DNA of 46,621 nt from Rhodospirillaceae bacterium (GCA_947476695.1 CANJRD010000024.1:1-46621), one strand, 5' to 3'; shown: positions 1-8,280, numbered from the stretch's first letter. Numbers and translations are program-made. Notes: generated by a model not told the origin, from the sequence alone.

Positions 1-147
1 CACGGCCGCCTCCGCTTGCGCGCGTGGAAGCGCGCGGCGTCGGCCGCGGGTCCCTCCTATGCACTACGCGGATAAGCCCAATCGTGCACCCCCGAGGGGG
101 TCATTATTGGACGCGAAAGAGGGGTCACGGTTGGATGCGAATTGACA
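1..147. mobile_element. End of an IS21-family-like insertion sequence (rest lies left of window)
   Basis: Two imperfect direct copies of a 21-base unit (97-117 and 121-141, 17 of 21 positions equal, period 24) read GGGGTCA-nnn-TTGGAyGCGAA, and the second runs straight into TTGACA ending at 147. Multiple terminal repeats of this kind and a TG...CA boundary are what I recall for IS21-family ends. The junction at 147/148 is also exactly where the neighbouring integrase stops looking like an integrase. No istA or istB reading frame can be recognised in bases 1-90, so only the tip is present. The family assignment is inferred from repeat style. The boundary is well supported by the broken gene. 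Confidence 0.55.
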
Positions 148-784
148 GGTGGGCATGGTTAAGCGCGGCTTTCAGTACCGTAAAACATCTATTCGCAGTG
201 GCCTTCCGGCGGCGCTTTGCCTCGGCGGTTGTCGGTGCTGATTTAGTTTTCGGCGCCTTGCCTTTCGGTACGCGGATTCGACCAGCAGTTTCGGCCAAGC
301 CGTGGAGCCAATTCTCCAGTTTGCTGCGAGTTAACCTCGCTAGCTCGATCCCACCCAGGGCAGGTAGAATATGCGCGTCGATGGTGTAGGCGACGCGGTC
401 TGTCCCCTTGCCGCTCCGGCGCTTGTAGTCCTTCAGGTAATCCGCCATCGCATCCTTGACTGTGTAGGAACCCTTGACCACTTCGCCCGAATCCTGGCGT
501 GCCAGGTGACCAAACCACTTGCGGGCGCTATCTTGGGCCTGGGAGAATGAAAGCACGTAGTGGCCGTCGGCGTCGGCCTTGTCGTCAGCTACGCCGAGAG
601 ACTCGTATCGGCGGCCCGATTCCGGGGCGTAGTGCCGGGCGATCCAGGTGCCACCCTTAGCCCCCCTGCGGTAGCCGACGGCCATGCCTCCCGAGATGGT
701 GCGCCAGTAGGGCTCCCGTCGCGGTTTAAGCTTCAGGCGGGCGTTGCGGGTGTCTAGGCGGGTATCTCGTGCCGTACGTGCCAT
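125..784 (-). pseudogene. Tyrosine recombinase/phage integrase, catalytic domain lost to an insertion
   Basis: The first ~212 residues look like a phage or genomic-island integrase: a basic N-terminus with an arm-type DNA-binding region (about residues 30-105), then a core-binding SAM-like domain (about 107-165, motif YTVKDAMADYL, later HILPALGGIELARLT), then the start of the catalytic domain at LKAALNHA. Homologues normally continue past NHA(W) for about 170 residues carrying the R-H-R-Y catalytic residues. Here the frame crosses base 148 into the IS-like end, adds eight foreign residues and stops. No catalytic Arg or Tyr is encoded, so the protein should be inactive. It lies between the moaD remnant and the IS end, with its start towards moaE, a usual position for an integrase beside its attachment site. 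Confidence 0.8.
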
Positions 785-924
785 GGTCGCCTCCAGAGGG
801 CCAATTCATGACGTACGGCAAATATACGGCATAGACGTGTGAGAACAATGGGAAGCGGCGAGGGACGATAATGGGCGGAAATTCAGGGTTTCTGCGGCAA
901 ATGACTGTCCCTGTGTGTCTCCTG

Positions 925-957
925 ACGGCCTGTTTGCCGCCGGTGACGGGCGGCTGA
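925..957 (+). pseudogene. moaD: 3' remnant of moaD (MoaD C-terminal diglycine tail)
   Basis: The frame ending with TGA at 955-957, one base before the moaE ATG, encodes TACLPPVTGG-stop. Molybdopterin synthase small subunits (MoaD) end in PPV[ST]GG, the terminal glycine being thiocarboxylated, and moaD normally lies directly upstream of moaE. Further upstream in the same frame (ENNGKRRGTIMGGNSG) nothing resembles MoaD, so only about 9-11 codons remain. The likely cause is integration of the element carrying the adjacent integrase into, or at, the 3' end of moaD. If the 3' end served as the attachment site, an intact moaD could persist at the far end of the element, outside this window. Confidence 0.65.
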
Positions 958-958
958 C

Positions 959-1435
959 ATGCCTGACATCCGCGTCCAGCCCGAGACTTTCGACGCCGGC
1001 GCGGAGCTTAACGCCTTCCTCGCGCGCAACCCTGGCGCCGGCGGTGTCGCCAGCTTCCTCGGCCAGATGCGCGATTTTCGCGGATTGAAGCGCGAGACCG
1101 GTGAAGCCCTCACCGCCATGACGCTGGAGCACTATCCCGGCATGGCCGAACGCCAGCTCGCCGACGTGGTGGCTGAAGCGCAAAAGCGCTGGCCGGTCGA
1201 AGACGTCACCACAATCCATCGTTACGGCGATTTCGCACCGGGTGACCCTATCGTACTGGTCATCACAGCCGCCGCACACCGCGGCGATGCCTTCGCGGCC
1301 TGCGAGTTCATCATGGACTGGCTGAAGACCAAGGCCCCGTTCTGGAAACGCGAACACGCCCGCGACGGCGGCGGCCACTGGGTCGAAGCCCGCGAAGCCG
1401 ACGACGCGCGCGCGGAGCGGTGGGAAAAACCGTAG
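959..1435 (+). CDS. moaE: Molybdopterin synthase catalytic subunit MoaE
   Basis: MoaE joins MoaD-thiocarboxylate to convert precursor Z (cPMP) into molybdopterin in molybdenum-cofactor synthesis, in the cytoplasm. The 158 residues are full length. Family motifs are SFLGQMRDF (32-40), LEHYPGMAE (56-64), HRYG (87-90), AHRGDAFAACEF (106-117) and LKTKAPFWKRE (122-132). Lys123 and Lys130 correspond to the catalytic lysines of the E. coli enzyme (Lys119/Lys126). No strong Shine-Dalgarno precedes the ATG, consistent with a gene once translated by coupling to moaD, whose stop codon survives one base upstream. With moaD truncated, expression may depend on a promoter within the inserted DNA. No other moa gene is in the window. 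Confidence 0.95.
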   Translation: MPDIRVQPETFDAGAELNAFLARNPGAGGVASFLGQMRDFRGLKRETGEALTAMTLEHYPGMAERQLADVVAEAQKRWPVEDVTTIHRYGDFAPGDPIVLVITAAAHRGDAFAACEFIMDWLKTKAPFWKREHARDGGGHWVEAREADDARAERWEKP

Positions 1436-1438
1436 ACG

Positions 1439-1792
1439 TCAATCGTACGTCGCGATCCCTTCGCTGACCTGACCGTCGCCATCGAAAACCATCGTCTCCG
1501 CCGCGCTTTGGCCACGGTGATTGCGATAAACCACAGTCACGGCGTGCTTGCCGGCGTAAACGCGGTCCAGCACGAAATGCAGATCGGGCATTTTTTCCAG
1601 CGCGGTAGCCCAATAGGTGCGAAGCGCCGCCTTACCGTGCACGACGCAGGTTGCATCGCCCATCACGGCTTCAATCCGCGGCGAGCGGAATACAACATCG
1701 TCGGCATAGTGGCCGAGTACGCGCTCAAGATCGTGCGCATTCCACGCGGCGATCCAGGCCGCAGCGAAATCACGCGGCCTGTCGAAGGACAT
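1439..1792 (-). CDS. NTF2/SnoaL-like small protein
   Basis: A 117-residue protein with the NTF2-like cone-fold pattern: an N-terminal helix with WIAAWNAHDLERVLGHYADDVVF (about 13-35; here W-AAWNAHD and HYADDVVF are diagnostic), a middle helix GKAALRTYWATAL, then strands ending in ETMVFDGDGQVSEG. Members are small binding proteins or enzymes such as ketosteroid isomerases. The substrate cannot be told from sequence. It lies 10 bases downstream of ilvE on the same strand and is probably co-transcribed with it, and converges on moaE with three bases between the stops. No signal peptide is present. The fold is fairly sure, the function unknown. Confidence 0.75.
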   Translation of the reverse strand: MSFDRPRDFAAAWIAAWNAHDLERVLGHYADDVVFRSPRIEAVMGDATCVVHGKAALRTYWATALEKMPDLHFVLDRVYAGKHAVTVVYRNHRGQSAAETMVFDGDGQVSEGIATYD

Positions 1793-1802
1793 ATGGTCCC
1801 TC

Positions 1803-2699
1803 TTAAGCCGCGCTGTCCTTGGCGATGACTTTGCCGCAGGCGACGTCGTAATCGGCCATCAGGTTGCGGCAGATGTCGCCGGGCGTGAACTTGTAGGGGC
1901 CGATTTCGCGCACGGGCGTGACTTCGGCGGCGGTGCCGGTCAGGAAGCATTCCTGGGCGCTCAACATCTCTTCCGGCTTCATCTGGCGTTCGATCACTTT
2001 GTAGCCGCGCTTCTTGGCCAGATCGATCACCGTGCGGCGCGTGATGCCGTCGAGGAACACGTCGGCTTTCGGCGTGTGGATCTCGCCGTCCATCACGAAG
2101 AAGATGTTCGCGCCGGTGGCTTCGGCGATCAGGCCGCGCCAATCGAGCAGCAGCGAGTCTTCATAGCCCGCGCGTTCCGCGGCGTGTTTGGAGAGCGTGC
2201 AGATCATGTACAGGCCCGCGGCCTTCGCGCGCACCGGGGCGGTATCCGGCGCCGGACGCCGCCATTCGGAAATCTGCAGACGGATGCCGGCCAGGCGCGC
2301 ATCAAGGCTGAAGTACGACGGCCACACCCAGCAGGCGATGCCGACGTTGATCTTGCTGGACTGCGCCGACACGCCCATCATTTCGCTGCCGCGCCAGGCG
2401 ATCGGGCGCAGGTAGCCGTCGGTGATGTTGTTGGCGCGCAGGACTTCGATCTGGGCCTTGTTGAGCACGTCCGGCGTGAACGGGATTTCCATGTCGAGCA
2501 TCTTGGCCGAGGCGAACAGCCGCTCCGTGTGCTCCTCGAGCTTGAAGATCTTGCCGTTGTAACAGCGCACGCCCTCGAACACCGACGAGGCATAATGCAG
2601 CGCGTGGGTGAGTACGTGGACCTTCACGTCCCGCCATGGCATCAAAGCGCCGTTGAACCAGATGTGGCCGTCGCGATCGTCGAAGGTCTGGGCAGTCAT
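1803..2699 (-). CDS. ilvE: Branched-chain amino acid aminotransferase
   Basis: A fold-type IV PLP aminotransferase that makes or degrades valine, leucine and isoleucine by exchanging amino groups with 2-oxoglutarate. At 298 residues it has the usual length. It shows HALHYASSVFEGVRCY near residue 32-47, the segment VRAKAAGLYMI with the PLP Schiff-base lysine near residue 161, and EATGANIFFV and GITRRTVIDLA for cofactor binding. These are strong hallmarks of the D-alanine/BCAA aminotransferase superfamily, and the overall pattern fits IlvE better than the D-amino-acid or aminodeoxychorismate-lyase branches. A clear minus-strand promoter lies 78 bases upstream, in the region shared with the divergent marR-type gene, which may control it. 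Confidence 0.93.
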   Translation of the reverse strand: MTAQTFDDRDGHIWFNGALMPWRDVKVHVLTHALHYASSVFEGVRCYNGKIFKLEEHTERLFASAKMLDMEIPFTPDVLNKAQIEVLRANNITDGYLRPIAWRGSEMMGVSAQSSKINVGIACWVWPSYFSLDARLAGIRLQISEWRRPAPDTAPVRAKAAGLYMICTLSKHAAERAGYEDSLLLDWRGLIAEATGANIFFVMDGEIHTPKADVFLDGITRRTVIDLAKKRGYKVIERQMKPEEMLSAQECFLTGTAAEVTPVREIGPYKFTPGDICRNLMADYDVACGKVIAKDSAA

Positions 2700-2776
2700 G
2701 GCGAAACCCTTGGAAATTAAAGCTTTTCAAGTCGATAAGCGTGGGCAAACAACTTTATTAGCGAATCGACGCTAGA

Positions 2777-2808
2777 CTTGTAACAATCTGAGTTATATAT
2801 GTCAACAA
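2777..2808 (-). promoter_or_regulatory. ilvE promoter with overlapping inverted repeat (candidate MarR operator)
   Basis: On the minus strand a perfect -35 box TTGACA (2800-2805) is followed after 17 bases by TACAAG (2777-2782, four of six -10 consensus bases). This faces ilvE with a ~75 base leader. An imperfect inverted repeat, TTGTAAC (2778-2784) and GTCAACAA (2801-2808), coincides with both promoter boxes, so a bound regulator would block polymerase. The marR-type gene starts 54 bases away in the other direction. The promoter is read directly from the sequence. The operator role is inference. Confidence 0.55.
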
Positions 2809-2862
2809 TGCTGTCGTATATCGGCTGCGGACGGCGCCCGGACCAGATCCGGAGGAGCGCCC

Positions 2863-3354
2863 ATGCGTAACCCGCAAAACACGGCGAACCCGTTATTCCT
2901 CCGGGACGAAGACCTGCGTCAGGGGATCGAGCTGCTGTTCTTCGCCTACCGCGACTTCACGGCGCGGGCGGATGAGATTTTGGCGAAGCAGCACATGGGA
3001 CGGGCGCATCACCGCACGATCTATTTCGTCGGCCGCTATCCGGACATCACCGTCAGCGACCTTTTGGATATCCTGTCGATTACCAAGCAATCGCTGTCCC
3101 GTGTGCTCGGGCAGTTGGTGCGCGAGGGCTTCATCGTGCAGAAGACCGGCACCGTCGATCGCCGCCAGCGTCTGTTGCAGCTCACCGACAAGGGCCGTGC
3201 GCTCGAGGCCGAACTGACCAGCGAGCAGCGCGCGCGCATCGCCGCCGCCTATAAGGATGCGGGTGCGGTTTCGGTCGAAGGGTTCCGCAAGGTGATGCTG
3301 GGCATCATGGATGTTTCGGCGCGCCGCCGGTTCACGCCGTCGGACGGCACGTGA
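2863..3354 (+). CDS. MarR-family transcriptional regulator
   Basis: A 163-residue winged-helix regulator, probably dimeric. The recognition region is ITVSDLLDILSITKQSLSRV (about 62-81), followed by the wing VQKTGTVDRRQRLLQLTDKG (about 92-111), where the DRR turn is typical of MarR proteins. Flanking helices supply the dimer interface. An AGATCCGGAGGAGC ribosome site precedes the ATG. It is divergent from ilvE. Its stop overlaps the GTG start of the response regulator (GTGA), so it appears to head an operon with the two-component pair. The inducing ligand is unknown. Autoregulation and control of ilvE are plausible from the shared intergenic repeat. Confidence 0.9.
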   Translation: MRNPQNTANPLFLRDEDLRQGIELLFFAYRDFTARADEILAKQHMGRAHHRTIYFVGRYPDITVSDLLDILSITKQSLSRVLGQLVREGFIVQKTGTVDRRQRLLQLTDKGRALEAELTSEQRARIAAAYKDAGAVSVEGFRKVMLGIMDVSARRRFTPSDGT

Positions 3355-4058
3355 ACGCCAGCCCGCCATATCCGCCTCACATCCTCGTCGTCGACGACGA
3401 CGCGCGCCTGCGCAGCCTGCTCGCACGTTTCCTGAGCAGCAATGGCTTCATGATTTCCGCCGCCGCCGACGCACCGGAAGCACATCGCCTGCTGAATGGC
3501 TTGCAGTTCGATTTGCTGGTGATCGACCGCATGATGCCGGGCCAGAGTGGCCTGGATCTCACCAAGGCGATCCGCGAGGAGAATCTGGGCGGCCAGGGCC
3601 GCGTGCCGATCCTGATGCTGACCGCCATGGGCGAAGCCCGCGACCGCATCGCCGGCCTGGAGCACGGCGTCGACGACTACCTCGGCAAACCTTTCGAGCC
3701 GCGTGAGCTGTTGCTGCGCATCAACTCCATCCTGCGGCGCGCGCCGCCGGTAGAGTCCTCGACCCCCAACGAGTTGCGGTTCGGCGAGTGCCGCTACGAT
3801 CTCGCGCGGCAAAGCCTGTCGCGCAAGGGCGAACCGGTACACCTGACGGCGGGCGAGGCTGAGCTGCTGCGCCAATTGGTGCGAAGTGTCGGCACGGCCG
3901 TGGACCGCAGCGCGCTGTCGGTGGCCGGCGACGACATCAATTCCCGCACGATCGACGTGCAAGTCACGCGGCTTCGGCGCAAGATCGAGCCCGATCCGCG
4001 CCAGCCGCGTTACCTGCAGACCGTGCGCGGCACCGGTTACGTCCTGAGGACCGACTGA
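3351..4058 (+). CDS. OmpR-family response regulator
   Basis: Receiver domain (about 8-125) with acidic pocket VVDDD (13-17), phospho-acceptor Asp59 in LLVIDRMMPG, and switch Lys113 in LGKPFEP. It is followed by an OmpR/PhoB winged helix (about 140-233) with LTAGEAELLRQLV, RTIDVQVTRLRRKIE and a C-terminal YLQTVRGTGYVL hairpin. The start is GTG at 3351, overlapping the stop of the MarR gene by four bases, and its own stop overlaps the kinase start (TGATG). Translational coupling in a marR-regulator-kinase operon is therefore likely. Target genes are not identifiable. The motif set resembles the acid/osmotic-stress OmpR branch but this is not proof of that role. Confidence 0.95.
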   Translation: MNASPPYPPHILVVDDDARLRSLLARFLSSNGFMISAAADAPEAHRLLNGLQFDLLVIDRMMPGQSGLDLTKAIREENLGGQGRVPILMLTAMGEARDRIAGLEHGVDDYLGKPFEPRELLLRINSILRRAPPVESSTPNELRFGECRYDLARQSLSRKGEPVHLTAGEAELLRQLVRSVGTAVDRSALSVAGDDINSRTIDVQVTRLRRKIEPDPRQPRYLQTVRGTGYVLRTD

Positions 4059-5473
4059 TGGATGACGGCGCGCAGATCGGCGCTCGTCCTTCGGCGACAC
4101 CTGCGGCGCCGCGCGGCTTCCGCAAGTGGCTGAAGCGTGTCGAGACGCTGTCGCCCGATGAGCTGATGCCGCCGACCCTGATGGCGCGCGCCGGCTTGGC
4201 CATCGTCGTGCCGCTAATCCTGGTGCAGGTGATCTCCACCTACATCTTCTACGACAACCACATGTATACGGTGTCGCGCCGCATGGCGGCGGGGCTCGCC
4301 GGCGACGTGGCCGCGATCTACGAACTGGTGCGCGAGGTCCCGCCGGAGAGCCGCGAGATCGTGCTTGAGAACGCACGCCGCGCCATGGAACTGACCGCGA
4401 AGGTCGAACCCGGTCGCACGCTGAATTCCACCGGCGTGGTCGCGCGCGCCGAAGATGCCGACGACGCGGTCGAAGAGATGCTGTGGGACAAGCTGCATGT
4501 GCCGTTCCACGTCGACATCGCGGCCTACCGCACGTCCAAGCAGATCGTCATCGATGTGCAGATGCCCGACGGCGTGTTGCGTGTGCTGGCGCCCCGCGCG
4601 CGCGTGTTCACCTCCACCACCTACATCTTCGTCATCTGGATGACCGGCTCGTCGATGCTGCTGTTCGGCGTTGCGGCGGTGTTCCTGCGCGGCCAGGTGC
4701 AGAGTGTGCGCCGCCTGGCGCAGGTCGCCGAGGAGATCGGCAAAGGCCGCGACGTACCCGAGTTCCCGCCAGAGGGCGCGTTCGAGGTGCGCCAGGTGCA
4801 GCGCGCGTTCAACATCATGCGCAGCCGCATCCACCGCCAGCTGGCGCAACGCACCGAGATGCTGGCGGGTGTGTCGCACGACCTGCGCACGCCGCTGACG
4901 CGCATGAAACTGCAGCTGGCGATGATGCCGAACGCCGCGGAAGACGATATCGCCGCGCTGACAGACGACCTGACCGAAATGGAGCGCATGCTCGACGGCT
5001 ACCTCGCCTTCGCCCGTGGCGAGGGCGCGGAGGAGACAACCCCGATCGATCTGTCGGAGTTGCTGGAAACGGTCGTCGCCCGCTTCCGTCGCGAAGGCCG
5101 GATTGTCGAGCTGAACCTCGGCGCGGACCTGCCGCGCGATCTGAAGCTCAAGCCGCTGGCCTTCGAGCGCGCGCTGGGCAACCTGATCGGCAACGCGATG
5201 CGCTATGGCACCGTGGTGGAAATCCATGCCGAGCGCGTCGGCCGCACCATCGAAGTGCATATTGACGACAACGGCACGGGCATCCCGCAGGCGAAGCGCG
5301 AGGTCGTGTTCCGTCCGTTCACGCGGCTCGATGTCTCGCGCAATCCGCGCACCGGCGGCATCGGTCTGGGATTGACGGTCGCGCGCGACATCATGCGCGG
5401 GATGGGCGGCGACATCGTGCTGGACGACAGCAAGCTCGGCGGCCTGCGCGCCACCCTGCGCGTGCCGTTATAG
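4058..5473 (+). CDS. EnvZ-like sensor histidine kinase
   Basis: A 471-residue membrane kinase, partner of the regulator just upstream. Two membrane spans are visible (about 45-65 and 188-210), enclosing a ~120-residue periplasmic region. A HAMP domain follows (about 211-265), then HisKA with the phospho-accepting His274 in AGVSHDLRTPLTRMKLQL, and an HATPase domain with N box NLIGNAMRYG, G1 DDNGTGIP and G2 RTGGIGLGLTVA. The first 40 residues form a cytoplasmic, Pro/Ala-rich tail. The order matches EnvZ, but the periplasmic region is not recognisable, so the signal is unknown. The following transporter gene starts 22 bases later, so the operon may extend to it. Confidence 0.94.
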   Translation: MDDGAQIGARPSATPAAPRGFRKWLKRVETLSPDELMPPTLMARAGLAIVVPLILVQVISTYIFYDNHMYTVSRRMAAGLAGDVAAIYELVREVPPESREIVLENARRAMELTAKVEPGRTLNSTGVVARAEDADDAVEEMLWDKLHVPFHVDIAAYRTSKQIVIDVQMPDGVLRVLAPRARVFTSTTYIFVIWMTGSSMLLFGVAAVFLRGQVQSVRRLAQVAEEIGKGRDVPEFPPEGAFEVRQVQRAFNIMRSRIHRQLAQRTEMLAGVSHDLRTPLTRMKLQLAMMPNAAEDDIAALTDDLTEMERMLDGYLAFARGEGAEETTPIDLSELLETVVARFRREGRIVELNLGADLPRDLKLKPLAFERALGNLIGNAMRYGTVVEIHAERVGRTIEVHIDDNGTGIPQAKREVVFRPFTRLDVSRNPRTGGIGLGLTVARDIMRGMGGDIVLDDSKLGGLRATLRVPL

Positions 5474-5495
5474 CCGCCGCCGCGTTTCGCCCTGA

Positions 5496-6780
5496 ATGGC
5501 CGAACAGGACCCCGCCACGCCACCGCCCGCGAATGCCCGTGCCTTGTCAGCCGGCAACTTCGCGGAGTCCGCGCGCCTATTGTTCTCGCGCCGCTTCGGC
5601 ACGTTCTTCTTCGCCACCTTCGCCGCGAATCTGGGCACCTGGGCGCAGCTGATCGCTGAGCCGTGGCTATTGCTGAACCTCGGCGCGTCGTCGTTCATGA
5701 TCGGGCTGGACAACTTCGCCCTCACCGCGCCGGCCTTCGTGCTGACGTTGATCGGCGGCGTGCTGGCGGATCGCGGCGACCGCCGCCGCGTCATCGCCAT
5801 CTGTCAGTCGATCCAGATGATGTGTCCGACGATCCTGGTCGTGCTTCTGCTCACCGACAGCGTGAACCCGTGGATGGTGATTGGGCTGTCGGCGGTGGTT
5901 GGCATCACCGATGCGCTGTCGATGCCCGCCTTCCAGTCCATCGTGCCGCTGTTGGTGCCGCGCGAGCAGATCGGCAAGGGCGTGGCGCTGAACTCGATCC
6001 AGTTCAATCTCTCGCGCGTGCTCGGGCCCGCCATTGCCGGTGTGTTGATGGCGACCGCCGGCGCGGTCGCGTGCTTCGCCTTGAGTGCCGCGTCCTACAT
6101 CCCGTTCATCGCCGTGGCGCTATGGGCGCTGCCGAAATTCACCAAGACCGCCGGCGCCGGGCGCACGTTGGACCGCACGACGTTGTTCGTCGGCGCGAAG
6201 GCGGTGTTGCACGACCCTGCGCTGCGCCGGCCGTTGATGACGGTCATGATCACCAGCATGTTCTGTGCTCCGCTCAGCGGCTTCGTGCCGGTCCTGGTGC
6301 GCGAGGCGTTCCAAGGCAGTCACCGGGTTCAGCACCGCCATCACCGTCTTCGGCGCGGGCGGCGTGGCGGGCGCGGTGCTGTTGCTGGGCGCGGGCGCCC
6401 ATATGCATGCGAAGCTGATGGCACCGTTAGCGGCGGTGTATGGCCTTGCCGTGGTGGCCTGCGGGATCAACCCAATATTCGGCCTGCTGCCGCCGCTGTT
6501 GTTCGTCGCGGGCTTCGGCATGACGACCAGCAACATCTCCGCCAATGCGCAAATCCAGACCCTGGCCGCGCCGGAGCTGCGCGGTCAGGCGGTGAGCCTG
6601 TACATGCTGGCGATCCGGGGTGGCATGGCGATCGGCGCGCTGGCGACGGGGACCGTCGCGCATACGCTCGGTATCCGCACGGCGTTGATCGCCAACGGCA
6701 CGCTGGCGATCGTGCTGCAGACTACGCTGATGCTGCTTGATCGGAAGAAGCTTCCTCACGCCGGCGGCGCAGCGGATTGA
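5496..6780 (+). pseudogene. MFS exporter (EntS/MFS_3-like) split by a frameshift near 6318
   Basis: The start frame from ATG 5496 encodes the N-terminal half of a drug/siderophore-type MFS exporter: TM1 FFATFAANLGTWAQ, the loop 2-3 motif GVLADRGDRRRV, and TM4-6 with LSMPAFQSIVPLLVPREQ and ALNSIQFNLSRVLGPAIAG. At about 6315-6320 the protein-like signal jumps to the +1 frame (TGFSTAITVFGAGGVAGAV onward) and runs to a stop at 6778-6780, supplying TM8-12. Removing one base, for example A6318, would restore a ~428-residue protein of normal length. So either the gene is broken by a one-base insertion or the base is a sequencing error. The 3' end overlaps the convergent tetR-like gene by 59 bases. 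Confidence 0.8.
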
Positions 6781-7381
6781 AGCTCAACACACGCTCGGCC
6801 TGACGCAGCGCCTTGTCGAGCGCGGCCATGGTGTTGGCCATGTCCTCGGTGTCGTCCTTCGCCCAGGCGCGGGCGGCGGCGAGAAGGATCGCCTTCAGGC
6901 CCTGCACCCGCAGGCAGCCCAACGGGCCTTCCGCCGAGATGCCGGCCGCACCGAGCATCGCCGCGGCGGAGCGATTGGTGCGCGTGCCTACGACCACGGC
7001 CGTGCCGGGATCGCGCATGGCGCCGTGCGCGATGGCCAGCGCGCCGTCGCGGACCTGCTGCAGCGCATCGAAGCGGCGCATCAAGACCTCGAACACGCGA
7101 TCGCGCGGGGACTGCGACAGGTCCGGCGCGGTCACGTTGGCCAAGGTTGCGCGGTCGAGATGGCCGATGAAACGGCAGATGAGATGCGCCTTGGTCGGCG
7201 CTTCGATCAGCAGCTCGCCGAGGCTGATACCCGCCTGTTTCGCGACAGCGGTCAAGGTCACGTCGCGCCAGCCGAGGGTCGCGGCTTCGCTGAGCGTGGC
7301 TTGCACGATGGGATCGACGGAGGCGGCCGACTTGCTGGCGGCTTTGGGAGCGGACTTCGACGTGCGTGGCTTACGGGCCAT
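6722..7381 (-). CDS. TetR-family (COQ9-like) transcriptional regulator
   Basis: 219 residues from an ATG at 7381 preceded by AGGAGG six bases away; an in-frame ATG 36 bases earlier lacks such a site. After a Lys/Ala/Ser-rich tail (1-25) comes a TetR-type helix-turn-helix, LTAVAKQAGISLGELLIEAP (about 43-62), followed by an all-helical ligand domain. The C-terminal half resembles the COQ9 fold, which shares ancestry with TetR, so a role in lipid or quinone metabolism is an alternative to DNA binding. The gene ends inside the convergent MFS gene. It lies downstream of proC on the same strand. Confidence 0.75.
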   Translation of the reverse strand: MARKPRTSKSAPKAASKSAASVDPIVQATLSEAATLGWRDVTLTAVAKQAGISLGELLIEAPTKAHLICRFIGHLDRATLANVTAPDLSQSPRDRVFEVLMRRFDALQQVRDGALAIAHGAMRDPGTAVVVGTRTNRSAAAMLGAAGISAEGPLGCLRVQGLKAILLAAARAWAKDDTEDMANTMAALDKALRQAERVLSFNPLRRRREEASSDQAASA

Positions 7382-7467
7382 GGTGGCCTCCTGAAACGAA
7401 TGTCGGGATGTTTCCACCGCGCGCGGCGGAGATCAACCACCTCTGACGGGCATCTGGCGCGAGCGGG

Positions 7468-8280
7468 CTAGCGGCCGAGTTCGCGTGAGCGTTCGGTGGC
7501 GGCGGCGATGGCGCGGGTCATCAGGTTCTGCAACCCGTCGCTGCCCATCAGCACCTTCAGCGCCTCGGCGGTGGTGCCGCCGGGGCTGGTGACGTTGGTG
7601 CGCAAGGTCGAGGCCGGGTCTTTCAGCTCGTGCAGCATGGCGCCGGCGCCGGCGACGGTGGCGCGCGCGAGCTCGGCCGCGAGTTCGCGCGGCAGGCCGG
7701 CGGCGACACCCGCCTCCTCCATGCATTCCGCCAGCAGGAACACGTAGGCCGGGCCACTGCCCGAAACGGCGGTGACCGCGTCCATCAGGCTTTCGTCGGT
7801 GATCCAGCTGACGCGCCCGACGGCGGAGAGCAGGACCTCCGCAATCTTGTGATGGAGCTGATCCAGCCCCGGCGCGGCGTAGCAGACGGTGATGCCCTGG
7901 CCGACGACGGCGGGCGTGTTGGGCATGGCGCGCACGATCTCGGCTTTCTCGCCAAGGTGGGCGCGCAGGGCGCTGGTCGTCTTGCCGGCGATCACTGACA
8001 GGAACACCGCACGGTCGAAGCGGCGGTATTCCGGGATCGCCTGATCGAAGATCTGCGGCTTCACCGCGAAGACGACGACGTCGGGATGGAAATCGCGCGG
8101 GATGTCGCCGGGCTTGGCGAGGCATGTGAGCGCCGGGTGCTTGCCGCAGGGCGCGACTTCGCCACGGCCGGCGGGCTCAACCACCATCACGTCGACAGGA
8201 TTGGTGCCGCGCTTGAACCAGCCCTCAAGCAGAGCGCCGCCCATTTTGCCGCAGCCGACGAGAAGGATGGTTCCACGCAT
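7468..8280 (-). CDS. proC: Pyrroline-5-carboxylate reductase
   Basis: Final step of proline synthesis: NADPH-dependent reduction of 1-pyrroline-5-carboxylate. The N-terminal Rossmann fold begins ILLVGCGKMGGALLEGW. The middle has FAVKPQ and RAMPNTPAVVGQG. The C-terminal dimerisation region carries AVSGSGPAYVFLLAE and the family signature LRTNVTSPGGTTAEAL. Length is about 270 residues. I chose the ATG at 8280, which puts the Rossmann strand at residue 4; an ATG at 8292 is also in frame, and neither has a clear ribosome site. The gene belongs to a minus-strand series ubiK, YbjN, proC, tetR-like, interrupted just upstream by the degenerate insert at 8.3-10.5 kb. Confidence 0.95.
   Translation of the reverse strand: MRGTILLVGCGKMGGALLEGWFKRGTNPVDVMVVEPAGRGEVAPCGKHPALTCLAKPGDIPRDFHPDVVVFAVKPQIFDQAIPEYRRFDRAVFLSVIAGKTTSALRAHLGEKAEIVRAMPNTPAVVGQGITVCYAAPGLDQLHHKIAEVLLSAVGRVSWITDESLMDAVTAVSGSGPAYVFLLAECMEEAGVAAGLPRELAAELARATVAGAGAMLHELKDPASTLRTNVTSPGGTTAEALKVLMGSDGLQNLMTRAIAAATERSRELGR

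Noticed and set aside
24-389. Plus-strand open frame across the IS end and integrase
   Set aside because: It crosses the 147/148 junction and is antisense to the integrase, with no plausible protein features.
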